64,000 nt of DNA from Clostridia bacterium (GCA_017522515.1 JAFWZH010000103.1:20677-84676), one strand, 5' to 3'; shown: positions 37,808 to 45,610, numbered from the stretch's first letter. Numbers and translations are program-made. The notes: generated by a model not told the origin, from the sequence alone.

Positions 37808-38338
37808 TTGGAACAAGTACTGTGTTTTTTTGTATCAATATTTATGTTTTCTTCTTTATTTGCTACATCTGCAGAAGCTTTGGCAGAAAAGCAAAAAAGC
37901 AGAATCATTAAACAAAACATAAATTCTGCGGGGAGAGATATTCTTAACTATATAAAAGATGACAATGGGCAAATAATTATTGATGAAGAAGCATATTTGG
38001 AAAGTATTAAAAGTATGAATAATACCGGAAAAATATTAGGAGGTATATTTTATTATAACAATTGTATTTCGGTTATTAAAAAAGAAAAAAATAAATACAT
38101 TCTTAAAAGAGTTAATGCAGGACAGATGAATGAAAGAAATAGACTAAATACCATAAATAGTTTCTTGGCCTTTTTGTGTAACGAAAAGGAGCAAAAATTT
38201 TTTATAAACATATCTGTGGAAAACGAAGAAGATTACTTAACGGAGGAATTTTTTAATAATTTAGAACAAAATACAGTTTTTATAGTAGCAGAAACAAAAA
38301 AAAATATAATTGTATCGGGTTTTGAATTGAAAATATAA
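37808..38338 (+). CDS. Exported protein at the end of the Tad-like operon
   Basis: A 176-residue protein with a signal or anchor helix (VLCFFVSIFMFSSLFATSAEA) and an exported domain ending KKNIIVSGFELKI. The TTG start at 37808 is well placed after AAGGAGGG (6-bp spacing). It is the last gene of the operon and is followed directly by the DnaA-box cluster. No family recognised; a TadE/TadF/TadG-like role is a guess from position. Confidence 0.5.
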   Translation: MEQVLCFFVSIFMFSSLFATSAEALAEKQKSRIIKQNINSAGRDILNYIKDDNGQIIIDEEAYLESIKSMNNTGKILGGIFYYNNCISVIKKEKNKYILKRVNAGQMNERNRLNTINSFLAFLCNEKEQKFFINISVENEEDYLTEEFFNNLEQNTVFIVAETKKNIIVSGFELKI

Positions 38339-38341
38339 TAG

Positions 38342-38530
38342 TTTTCCACAGATAATTGTGGAAAACCCTGTGTAAAGCTGTGGAAAGTGGTGGAAAACAA
38401 ATATACGGGTTAATAAACAAGCAAAACCTAAAAAAGTATCATTTATAGCCAAAAAATAAAAATAATCCACAGAAATCCTGTGGATAACTCGCTGGATTTT
38501 GTGGATAACTACACAAAAAACTGTGGAATA
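38342..38530. promoter_or_regulatory. Second DnaA-box cluster, oriC-like
   Basis: Two perfect DnaA boxes (TGTGGATAA at 38479-38487 and 38500-38508) sit with near matches at 38342, 38357, 38379, 38389, 38463 and 38522. Between them lies TATAGCCAAAAAAT (38444-38457), identical to a 14-mer in oriC at 4849-4862, and AACAAGCA occurs upstream of it in both places. No ACT trio follows. It is noncoding and lies between convergent genes, about 33.6 kb from oriC. Confidence 0.85.
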
Positions 38531-38567
38531 AACAGGGGAAAACTATTCAAAACTATGAGTTTTCTCT

Positions 38568-39245
38568 TTACATTAAATAGAAAAGTATACTGAAAAAATG
38601 AAGTATGCTACCGGCTAAAACAAAAAGATGAAAAATCGAATGTATATATCGAATTTTCTTTTTTTTGCCTAATCCGTACAAAATTGCACCAATGGTATAT
38701 GATATACCACCTATGAGTAAGAAAATAAGACAAATAGGGTTAAAGTATTTTATCATAGGACCTGTAACAGTTGCTACGCACCAACCCATGGCAAGATAGC
38801 AAATCATTGAAAAAACCTTAAATTTTTTCATATTAACAGCATTTAAAGTAATTCCTAAAGCAGCAGCGCCCCAAATTACACCGAAAATTGTCCAAGCAAG
38901 ACCGGGACGGTAAGGGCGCAGACCGCTCAACATAAAAGGTGTATATGTGCCGGCAATCAGAAAAAATATTGAGCAATGGTCAATTACGCGAAAGACCTTT
39001 TTTGCTGTGTTATGACGAAGACCATGATAAATACTGGACATTGTATAAAGAATTATCATTGAACCGCCGTAAATGGCACCGCTCACTACACCCCAAACAT
39101 TATGGTGTATGGCGGCCATAATTACACAAAGTGTTACTGCAGCAATAGCAAGGGCTCCACCTACAATATGTGAAACCATATTAAAAATTTCCTCTCCTTT
39201 TGTATAAAGAGGGGTTTCCGTTGTATTAATTTTGTTTTGTGTCAT
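38568..39245 (-). CDS. Hemolysin III / PAQR-family membrane protein
   Basis: A 225-residue protein with about seven membrane segments. The family motifs GEEIFNMVSHIVGGALA, SSIYHGL and FRVIDHCSIFFLIAGTYTPF are present, with the conserved His residues near the membrane face. These proteins are related to adiponectin receptors (hydrolase-like fold) and were named for hemolytic activity of a Bacillus cereus member; the physiological role is unclear. It is encoded against the local direction of replication. Confidence 0.88.
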   Translation of the reverse strand: MTQNKINTTETPLYTKGEEIFNMVSHIVGGALAIAAVTLCVIMAAIHHNVWGVVSGAIYGGSMIILYTMSSIYHGLRHNTAKKVFRVIDHCSIFFLIAGTYTPFMLSGLRPYRPGLAWTIFGVIWGAAALGITLNAVNMKKFKVFSMICYLAMGWCVATVTGPMIKYFNPICLIFLLIGGISYTIGAILYGLGKKKKIRYIHSIFHLFVLAGSILHFFSILFYLM

Positions 39246-39363
39246 ATATAAGACTCCCGTTTTGTTTACATTAGCTGTGTGAAAAAATCACTAAACAGAG
39301 TATACACGAAAAAGAATAAAAAGCCAAGAAAATTGGAAGAAAATTGTTATTTGCAAAATAGTT

Positions 39364-39392
39364 TTGTTAAAGAGGGGTAGATATGTTATAAT
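39364..39392 (+). promoter_or_regulatory. Promoter of the HAD phosphatase gene
   Basis: TTGTTA, a 17-bp spacer and TATAAT, ending 19 bp before the start codon at 39412. Confidence 0.65.
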
Positions 39393-39411
39393 CCCAAATG
39401 GAGGCGATTGT

Positions 39412-40254
39412 ATGATCTCAAACAATAAATACCCTGTTGAAGACTTGAAGAAAGTAAAATGCTTCTTGTTGGATATGGATGGCACTATTTATTTAGGAGA
39501 TAATGTTATAGATGGCACACATGAATTTCTAGAGATATTAAAAAAACAAGGGAAAAAAGCCATGTATATAACAAACAACTCTTCTAAAGCAACATCGCAA
39601 TATGTAGAAAAGCTTTCTAAACTTGGGATTTATTCCGAAGAAGAAGACTTTTTTACTTCGGTTAATGCACTGGAATATAATTTGAATTTAAAAAAACAGG
39701 GAGCAAGGCTTTTTGTTTTAGGTACGCCTGTATTTGAAGAGTATTTGAAAGAAAAAGGTTTTCAGATCATTAAAGAGTATTATAATGAACCGGAAAAAAG
39801 ACCGGATTATGTAATACTTGCATTTGATATGACGTTAACTTATGATAAGCTTCGTATTGCTTGTGACTATATAGTTGATGGTGTTGAGTATTGGGCAACA
39901 CATCCTGATATGGTGTGCCCCGTAAGCGGAGGAAGATTTATTCCGGATGCAGGTTCTTTTATCGAATGTATTTATGGTACTACAGGTAAACGGCCTTCTT
40001 TTATAGTTGGTAAGCCAAATCCTTGCATTATAAATGTTATTATGGACAAGTACGGATATAAGCCGGAGGAGGTTGCAGTTGTCGGAGACAGACTTCATAC
40101 AGATATAATGTCTGCTGTTAACGCCGGCGTTAATTCGATTTGTGTTTTAAGTGGAGAGGCAACTGTTAAAGATATAGAAGCAACGCCGGATAAAAATAAG
40201 CCTCGATATGTGTTTAACAGCATTAAAGATATATATGAATTATTGAATAATTGA
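39412..40254 (+). CDS. HAD-superfamily phosphatase, NagD/PNPase-like (class IIA)
   Basis: A 280-residue HAD hydrolase. Motif I is LLDMDGTIYLGD, motif II YITNNSS, the lysine lies in VGKPNPCII and motif IV in VAVVGDRLHTDI, with a cap domain between motifs II and III. This is the NagD/AraL/glycerol-phosphatase subgroup, which dephosphorylates small sugar phosphates or nucleotides. ATG 39412 follows TGGAGGCG; the frame extends to 39364 but that overlaps the promoter. The true substrate is unknown. Confidence 0.88.
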   Translation: MISNNKYPVEDLKKVKCFLLDMDGTIYLGDNVIDGTHEFLEILKKQGKKAMYITNNSSKATSQYVEKLSKLGIYSEEEDFFTSVNALEYNLNLKKQGARLFVLGTPVFEEYLKEKGFQIIKEYYNEPEKRPDYVILAFDMTLTYDKLRIACDYIVDGVEYWATHPDMVCPVSGGRFIPDAGSFIECIYGTTGKRPSFIVGKPNPCIINVIMDKYGYKPEEVAVVGDRLHTDIMSAVNAGVNSICVLSGEATVKDIEATPDKNKPRYVFNSIKDIYELLNN

Positions 40255-40280
40255 GAAATAACTTGATTGTATGGTATAAT
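40251..40280 (+). promoter_or_regulatory. Promoter of the sugar transferase gene
   Basis: TTGAGA (40251-40256), an 18-bp spacer and an extended -10 TATGGTATAAT ending at 40280. Since the ATG at 40286 would lie at the transcript start, this favours the downstream TTG start at 40316. Confidence 0.65.
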
Positions 40281-40315
40281 AATGAATGCCATTTAGTAAT
40301 TATGGAGTTGATTTT

Positions 40316-41671
40316 TTGAAAAATAGTGAGCAATATAAAAGAATATTTAGACTAGGGCTTATAGCCTTATTGTTTGCAATAGAAATGTTAGTGTTTCTTT
40401 ATGTATGGAAAACATACTATAGTAATCTCATGGAGATAACATATGCGAAATTAGGACACTGGATGATTGTTGCTGTATACGGAATAATGCTTTGCATTTT
40501 TACTGTTATTTTCGCCGGCTGGAAAATTGGTTATCTGCGTGTTTTTAATATGGTATATTTGCAATCTCTCACAACCGTGTGGGCGAATATAATTATTTAT
40601 CTGCAAATTGTATTGTTGACAAGGCATTTTTACTCTGTTGTGCCAATTTTATTGATGACAATTACTGAAATCATTATTATAGCAATTTGGAGTCCCGTTG
40701 TTTCTTTGCTTTACAGAGTGGTTTATCCTCCGAGAAGAGTATTAATGGTATATGCAGAACGCTGGTCACAAGGTATTTTAGAAAAATTTAATTCCAGAGC
40801 AGACTGTTTTCATGTAGAAGAAAAAATTAATGTTTCAGAAGGATTAGAGACAATATATAGCAAGTGTCACTTATATGAAGGAGTAATAATATGTGATGTT
40901 CCTTCAGAGACAAGAAATAAAATTTTGAAATATTGTTATGATAATGCTATCAGAACATACACAACACCTAAGATATCTGATATTATTATGAGAAGTTCCG
41001 AGAGCATACACCTTTTTGATACGCCATTGGTACTGTCGAGAAATGTTGGACTGACCGCTGAGCAGAGATTTATGAAAAGGTTATTTGATATTTTATTATC
41101 TCTTATAGCTATAATAGTTTTTTCGCCTCTAATGGCAATAATTGCTATAGCAATAAAAATTGATGATGGTGGACCGGTTTTTTTCAGACAAGACAGAGTT
41201 ACAATGAATGGAAAAGTTTTTTCTATTCTTAAATTTAGAAGCATGATTGTTGATGCGGAGAAAAATGGAGCTGTAATTCCGGCAATAGATAACGATCCGA
41301 GAATAACCAGAGTGGGCAAAATAATAAGAAAAATAAGAGTGGACGAGCTACCGCAGATTTTCAATATTATTAAAGGTGAAATGAGTATTGTCGGCCCAAG
41401 ACCGGAGAGAGTTGAACACGTAGAAAAGTATAAAAAGGAAATTCCGGAGTTTAAGTACAGAGAAAAAGTAAAAGCCGGACTTACGGGTGTTGCACAGGTG
41501 TATGGAAAATATAATACATCTGCATATGATAAATTAAAACTGGATCTTATGTATATTCAGAATTATAGAATTTTATTCGATATCGAGATTATCTTTCAGA
41601 CTATCAAAATATTGTTCGAGAAAGAAAGTACTGAGGGATTTAAAGAAAACAAAACAGATTCAAAAGAATAA
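40316..41671 (+). CDS. Polyprenyl-phosphate sugar-1-phosphate transferase (exopolysaccharide type)
   Basis: About 451 residues. Four or more N-terminal membrane segments and a Rossmann-like middle region lead to the bacterial sugar transferase domain. That domain has the RLFDILLSLIAIIVFSPLM helix, GPVFFRQDRV, ILKFRSM, DELPQIFNIIKGEMSIVGPRPE and KAGLTGVAQVYGK. The enzyme adds the first sugar phosphate to the lipid carrier in capsule or EPS synthesis. The TTG start has TATGGAG before it. No other EPS genes lie next to it, so it acts alone here or with genes elsewhere. Confidence 0.9.
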   Translation: MKNSEQYKRIFRLGLIALLFAIEMLVFLYVWKTYYSNLMEITYAKLGHWMIVAVYGIMLCIFTVIFAGWKIGYLRVFNMVYLQSLTTVWANIIIYLQIVLLTRHFYSVVPILLMTITEIIIIAIWSPVVSLLYRVVYPPRRVLMVYAERWSQGILEKFNSRADCFHVEEKINVSEGLETIYSKCHLYEGVIICDVPSETRNKILKYCYDNAIRTYTTPKISDIIMRSSESIHLFDTPLVLSRNVGLTAEQRFMKRLFDILLSLIAIIVFSPLMAIIAIAIKIDDGGPVFFRQDRVTMNGKVFSILKFRSMIVDAEKNGAVIPAIDNDPRITRVGKIIRKIRVDELPQIFNIIKGEMSIVGPRPERVEHVEKYKKEIPEFKYREKVKAGLTGVAQVYGKYNTSAYDKLKLDLMYIQNYRILFDIEIIFQTIKILFEKESTEGFKENKTDSKE

Positions 41672-41698
41672 AAAACGCAGGCCATATAAAATTTTGTA

Positions 41699-41726
41699 TT
41701 GACGTAAGTTTAATTTATGGTATAAT
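41699..41726 (+). promoter_or_regulatory. Promoter of tRNA-Ser
   Basis: TTGACG, a 16-bp spacer and TATAAT, 19 bp before the mature tRNA 5' end. Confidence 0.8.
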
Positions 41727-41745
41727 TACGAAAGCTCGGCGATGT

Positions 41746-41837
41746 GGAGATATACCCAAGTTGGCCGAAGGGGCGCCCCTGCTAAGGGTGTAGGTCGGGA
41801 AACCGGCGCGAGAGTTCAAATCTCTCTATCTCCGCCA
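41746..41837 (+). tRNA. tRNA-Ser (anticodon GCU)
   Basis: A 92-nt class II tRNA with encoded CCA. The acceptor stem is GGAGATA/TATCTCC. The anticodon loop CTGCTAA carries GCU, reading AGC/AGU, on a five-pair stem (CGCCC/GGGTG). A long variable arm (TAGGTCGGGAAACCGGC) and a GTTCAAATC T-loop are present. The long variable arm with this anticodon identifies serine. Confidence 0.95.
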
Positions 41838-41840
41838 AAG

Positions 41841-41880
41841 AATAACCGTCATTCTGATACAACGGAATGACGGTTATTTT
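41841..41880 (+). terminator. Rho-independent terminator of tRNA-Ser
   Basis: A 14-bp perfect stem AATAACCGTCATTC...GAATGACGGTTATT followed by TT. It directly follows the tRNA. Confidence 0.85.
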
Positions 41881-41951
41881 ATACCTAAAATCAGAATTTT
41901 GAGAACTTTGGGAAAGGTAAAACACCTTACTGTTTCATTTCTTCCGTTTCA

Positions 41952-42041
41952 AATCGTTAAAATACAGGCAATCGTTAATTTGCACCCGTAATCGTTGATT
42001 TATAGGGTTAATCGTTGAATTATAGGCGGCAATCGTTAAAT
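41952..42041 (+). repeat. Five direct AATCGTTRA repeats at about 20-bp spacing
   Basis: AATCGTTAA/AATCGTTGA starts at 41952, 41970, 41990, 42010 and 42031 (spacing 18-21 bp, about two helical turns). Four copies continue with A/T-rich ATT or AAT. The last copy touches the -35 box of the downstream lipoprotein promoter. The layout resembles iterons or a multi-site operator; it could also be a decayed minisatellite. Confidence 0.85.
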
Positions 42042-42043
42042 TA

Positions 42044-42072
42044 TTGAAAATGAACTTTTTCTATGCTATAAT
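42044..42072 (+). promoter_or_regulatory. Promoter of the 42105 lipoprotein gene
   Basis: TTGAAA, a 17-bp spacer and an extended -10 (TATGCTATAAT), 32 bp before the start codon and directly after the direct repeats. Confidence 0.75.
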
Positions 42073-42104
42073 TATTTAAAGGATAAGTGAACGGAGGTAA
42101 GGAT

Positions 42105-42851
42105 ATGAAAAAAGTATTATGTTTAATTGTCGTAATACTTATATTATTATGCGGTTGTTCTCCTGTAAGCCAGTCAGGTCAATCACATACCGACACACCT
42201 TCAAAAGAAGATACATTTACAAAAAATGAGAATGGGAACATTGTTAGTAATTCGGAGGTTGAGTACACCCTCTTGGCAAACGAAGGATTACTGTACTATT
42301 TGGGTGACTTGGACTTTATCGGCAGCATACAAGGAGAAGAAAAATCATCTCAGCACTTGGGACTTTCATATCAAACAGGGATGTTTGCTATCAAAGATGC
42401 TGACAATGACAACATCCTGATCAGACGCGCTCCCGATAATGAATGGTTTAGTATTTACCGCAAGGCCTCGTTGCCATCATTCGACTTTGCTGTAGATAAT
42501 TGCATTCGATTTGAATTTGTTTCCGGTATAGGAAATACGGAGAACGATGTAACTCACACAACTTGTGATGATGGAATCGTTGTAGCATCTGAAATTGCAG
42601 AGTTCTTATCCGATGTCCGTTCACAAAAGGATCCTCGCGAGGCAGGCTTATATGATCTAATTAAGAAACCAGATGGAATGCTGGAAAACTGTTATGTTTA
42701 TGGCGTAGTCTACGGATTTTTCGAGGAAGAACCTAATTTAGCAGTGCGAATGGATATTACCTCATATAACGATTTGGCATATTCGATTTCTATTGATGGT
42801 AAGGAATATGTTTTGCCCGCAGAGTGGCTTCAGAAATTAGGAAACAAGTGA
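42105..42851 (+). CDS. Lipoprotein, function unknown
   Basis: About 248 residues. A lipoprotein signal (LCLIVVILILLCGC) places the acylated Cys near residue 18. A Ser/Thr linker (SPVSQSGQSHTDTPSKED) then leads to an exported domain of about 195 residues with no recognised motif. ATG 42105 follows GGAGGTAAGGAT. The gene is flanked on both sides by different repeats with 20-bp spacing and lies between tRNA-Ser and a decayed putP, so it may have been acquired. Function cannot be assigned. Confidence 0.75.
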   Translation: MKKVLCLIVVILILLCGCSPVSQSGQSHTDTPSKEDTFTKNENGNIVSNSEVEYTLLANEGLLYYLGDLDFIGSIQGEEKSSQHLGLSYQTGMFAIKDADNDNILIRRAPDNEWFSIYRKASLPSFDFAVDNCIRFEFVSGIGNTENDVTHTTCDDGIVVASEIAEFLSDVRSQKDPREAGLYDLIKKPDGMLENCYVYGVVYGFFEEEPNLAVRMDITSYNDLAYSISIDGKEYVLPAEWLQKLGNK

Positions 42852-42874
42852 TTTGAAATAGATTTCTGCACGCT

Positions 42875-42943
42875 TGCACCCCCTGACCCTAAAATGCACC
42901 CCCTAAAATGATTTTGCACCCCCTAACCTCAAAAGGGGGCGCA
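42875..42943 (+). repeat. Three TGCACCCCCT repeats at exactly 20-bp spacing plus an inverted copy
   Basis: TGCACCCCCT starts at 42875, 42895 and 42915, and the near-inverse AGGGGGCGCA is at 42934-42943. The third copy and the inverse can form a hairpin (one mismatch), which may end lipoprotein transcription. GC content is far above the surroundings. Confidence 0.85.
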
Positions 42944-42983
42944 TTTGTATTAAAATTAGGGTCAGTCTTCAAAGAAAAAAATA

Positions 42984-43010
42984 AGCACCGTGAATGCGGT
43001 GCTTTTTTTT
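42984..43010 (+). terminator. Rho-independent terminator before putP remnant
   Basis: AGCACCG...CGGTGCT stem with a 6-nt loop followed by TTTTTTT. It lies inside the apparent 5' end of the putP reading frame, showing that the frame's start is not a real gene start. Confidence 0.85.
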
Positions 43011-43025
43011 GCGTTTTGCAAGATA

Positions 43026-43874
43026 ACAAAGGGATGGATTCGAAAGGTGGCTCTGCCGTTTTTGTTTTATCTTGCTGCATCTTTTTCAACACTGTTTGGC
43101 ACACCATATCAGTTGATGTTGGTTGTTGGAGCAGTATTTGTGTTACTTTACACTATATTAGGTGGCTTCTTAGCGGAAAGCGCTTCTGATTTTATGCAGG
43201 CAATCGTGATGATTATTGCGCTTTCAATTATTGTTATTTTGGGAACGATAAAAGCCGGAGGTTTTGGGGAAGTAGTTGATAATGCTCGTGAAATTCCGGG
43301 ATTCCTTGAATTCTTTGGTCTGGCTACACCTGTTGTAGATGCTAATGGACAACAGATGATTTCCGAGGCGGGCAAGCCGCTGTTTGGAGAGGACTCTGAA
43401 TACGGAATTTTGAGCATCTGTTCTATGATGGCATGGGGCTTAGGCTATTTTGGTATGCCACAAGTTTTATTGCGTTTCATGGCTATCCGCAAAGAAAGCG
43501 AACTCAAGCGTTCACACCGAATTGCTATGGTGTGGGTATTAATTTCTTTGGCTGTTGCAGTATTTATCGGTATAGTCGGACGCCAATTGTTCCCCGATAT
43601 GCACTTGACTAAATCAGCTGCAGAAAATATTTTCATTACAATGACAGAAAGCTTCTTGCCTCCTATTATTGCAGGTATGGTAAGTGGTGCTGCAATGGTA
43701 TTTTTCTGGAAGCTCGTACTTAACAGATTAGGTGGCGCGTTCGCAATCTATGAATTGTTGCCTGCATTTATATTCTCTTCAATATGCATTGTTGTTGTTT
43801 CACTTTTAACAAAAGCACCTTCAAAGGAAATTGAAGAAGACTTCGAAGCTGTACGCACAGGAGAGTGTCAGTAA
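43026..43874 (+). pseudogene. Sodium/proline symporter PutP remnant (5'-truncated, internal deletion)
   Basis: The translation matches sodium:solute symporter PutP segments: FSTLFGTPYQLMLVVGAVFV, YTILGGFLAES, GLGYFGMPQVLLRFMAIRK, MTESFLPPIIAGM and AGMVSGAAMVFFWK. The first third of the protein, including the first membrane segments, is missing. Within the remnant FLPPIIAGM runs straight into VSGAAMVFFW, whereas intact PutP has about 150 residues between these points (around the STADSQL region). The two ends share an AGM-like motif, suggesting deletion between short repeats. No start with a ribosome site is present. It probably makes no working transporter. Confidence 0.85.
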
Positions 43875-43901
43875 TTTAAATGAAGTTTTTTTGATGCCTG
43901 G

Positions 43902-43931
43902 TTGACAAATTAAAACGGGGTGACATATACT
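43902..43931 (+). promoter_or_regulatory. Promoter of the GNAT-IspD gene
   Basis: TTGACA, an 18-bp spacer and TATACT, 26 bp before the start codon. Confidence 0.7.
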
Positions 43932-43956
43932 AACAAAAATAACATGGAGGAGAAAA

Positions 43957-45123
43957 ATGACTTTCCGCTTAGCAACGACACAAGATGTGCATAAAATTTA
44001 TAATTTATATGAAGCTGTAAAAGGAAAAGGCTACTGTGTATGGGATGAATCGTATCCCGGCATGGAGGAAATAAATCGTGATACAGAAACATCCAATCTT
44101 TTTGTTTTAGAAGAAGAAGGGATTTTAATCGGGGCAGCTTCCATTGTACCGGAAAATGAATTGAATGGTATGCAATGCTGGGAAATACAGGAAAATGCAG
44201 CAGAAATTGCCAGAGTTGTAATTAATCCGGATTATCAAGGCAAAGGCTTTTCTCAAAAGCTTGTGACGGAGATTATTATGAAGGTAAAGTCAAGAAACTT
44301 TTCCGCCGTTCACTTATCGGTGGCATCAAGCAATATTCCGGCGTACAAAAACTATCAAAAAATAGGCTTTAACAAAGTTGGAGAGGCAGATATGTATGGA
44401 GGCCACTACTTTTTATGTGAATTTGTTTTTGATTTCATGAATATAGCTCTGATACTTGCAGGTGGCAAGGGAACTCGCATGGGGAGTTCTGTGCCCAAGC
44501 AATACATTGAATACAAAAACAAACCCATTATTGTGCATACTTTGGAAGCTTTTGCCAATCATCCGCAAATAGATAAAGTGTGTGTGATTTGTCCTACAGA
44601 CAGCATTGAGTACATGAGAGAGCTTGTGACGAAATACTGCATTCCTAAGGTAGCTTGGATTGAGCCGGGAGGAGCCAGCAGAAGAGAGTCTTCCTATATA
44701 GGTGTTTCTCGTTTGGCACAAGAATTCAATGAAAATCCCGTAGTTTTGATACATGACGGTGCCCGCCCCAATGTTTCCGAAAGGATTATTACGGAAAACA
44801 TCTCTGCAGCCGCTAAGTTTGGCGCATGCGAAACAGTAATCCCAAGTCAAGATACCATTGCAGTGTCCGAGGACGGAATAAGAATCACAGGAATACCTGA
44901 AAGAAAGAAAATGTACAATGTTCAAACGCCCCAATCTTTTAGGCTTGATTTAATTTTAAAAGCACATGAGGTTTGGATAGAAAACGGCGGAGAGGACGCC
45001 ACAGACGATGCATCTCTGTTGTTGTCAAGCGGCCATGATGTATATATCGTAAACGGAGAAAAAAATAATTTAAAAATCACAACAGGAGAAGATCTTCGAA
45101 TATTATACAGCGTAACGGAATAA
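43957..45123 (+). CDS. ispD: Fusion of a GNAT acetyltransferase and IspD cytidylyltransferase
   Basis: A 388-residue two-domain protein. Residues 1-150 are a GNAT acyltransferase (VVINPDYQGKGFSQKLV is the acetyl-CoA loop; SSNIPAYKNYQKIGF follows). Residues about 160-388 are IspD, with ILAGGKGTRMGSSVPKQY, VLIHDGARPNVS, QTPQSFRLDL and TDDASLL, the MEP-pathway enzyme that makes CDP-methylerythritol. An internal ATG exists at the join, but no ribosome site precedes it and the frame is continuous, so a true fusion is likely. GGAGGAG precedes ATG 43957. The GNAT substrate is unknown. Confidence 0.88.
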   Translation: MTFRLATTQDVHKIYNLYEAVKGKGYCVWDESYPGMEEINRDTETSNLFVLEEEGILIGAASIVPENELNGMQCWEIQENAAEIARVVINPDYQGKGFSQKLVTEIIMKVKSRNFSAVHLSVASSNIPAYKNYQKIGFNKVGEADMYGGHYFLCEFVFDFMNIALILAGGKGTRMGSSVPKQYIEYKNKPIIVHTLEAFANHPQIDKVCVICPTDSIEYMRELVTKYCIPKVAWIEPGGASRRESSYIGVSRLAQEFNENPVVLIHDGARPNVSERIITENISAAAKFGACETVIPSQDTIAVSEDGIRITGIPERKKMYNVQTPQSFRLDLILKAHEVWIENGGEDATDDASLLLSSGHDVYIVNGEKNNLKITTGEDLRILYSVTE

Positions 45124-45141
45124 TTCGGAGGTGACTTTATA

Positions 45142-45357
45142 ATGGAAAAAGCTCTTTGTGTGTTTAAAACTCACAATCAGGCTATTGCAGCATGGGGACT
45201 GTTAAAGCGTGCCGGAATAGAAGGCTCTCTGGTCCACACACCGCATAATCTGGTAAAAGAGAAAACTTGCTCGTATGGAGTTTCTTTTTCTTCGGAATAT
45301 CGCGAGAAAGCGATAAATATTTTACAAAAAAATACACTTGAATTTTATATTGTGTAA
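45142..45357 (+). CDS. DUF3343 small protein
   Basis: A 71-residue protein whose pattern (CVFKTHNQAIAAWGLLKRAG and CSYGVSFS) matches DUF3343, a group annotated as putative sulfur/selenium carrier-like. The two cysteines are at residues about 6 and 48. TTCGGAGGTGA sits before the ATG, and it follows the GNAT-IspD gene by 18 bp, so co-transcription is likely. Function is not established. Confidence 0.75.
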   Translation: MEKALCVFKTHNQAIAAWGLLKRAGIEGSLVHTPHNLVKEKTCSYGVSFSSEYREKAINILQKNTLEFYIV

Positions 45358-45366
45358 ATATATAAT
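45338..45366 (+). promoter_or_regulatory. Promoter of the 6S RNA candidate
   Basis: TTGAAT, a 17-bp spacer and a perfect TATAAT. It overlaps the end of the DUF3343 gene and would start a transcript near 45373. Confidence 0.7.
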
Positions 45367-45372
45367 CTAATC

Positions 45373-45555
45373 GAGATAGGCAAATAAGCTTCCTGGGGTG
45401 TACGACAAGAACCTATATTTTGAACCTACATCACATAAAAGGGAATCCAAGTTAGATGTTTTAGAAATCGGGCCGCAAGATTATTCCGAATTTCTCGGCA
45501 GCGGATGATTGACACAACACACAGGACACCCACCTAGCTTAGCTAGGTGTCAAAA
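45373..45555 (+). ncRNA. ssrS: 6S RNA candidate
   Basis: A noncoding stretch with its own promoter. The segment CCTGGGGTGT near 45392 can pair with ACACACAGG near 45517, forming a closing stem. Inside are TTTTGAACCTACA and AAAAGGGAATCC, which match features I recall from clostridial 6S RNAs. A 19-nt hairpin (CACCTAGC-TTA-GCTAGGTG, 45531-45549) follows the closing stem. 6S RNA mimics an open promoter and sequesters RNA polymerase. The identification rests on pattern and position, not on a covariance-model search. Confidence 0.65.
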
Positions 45556-45610
45556 TATCGGGGCGGCACTTCGGGGGCTTTTTATTTTTACATAAAAGGA
45601 GAACAGCAAA

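Noticed and set aside
41952..42041. Considered a CRISPR array for the AATCGTTRA repeats
   Set aside because: Units are only about 9 bp with 10-12-bp gaps, there are no long identical repeats and no cas genes in the window.
42990..43025. GTG start of the putP-like frame
   Set aside because: The first codons overlap a rho-independent terminator stem and T-run, so this is not a true gene start.
42908..43189. 93-codon frame spanning the TGCACCCCCT repeats
   Set aside because: It runs through repeats and a terminator and has no ribosome site or recognisable domain.
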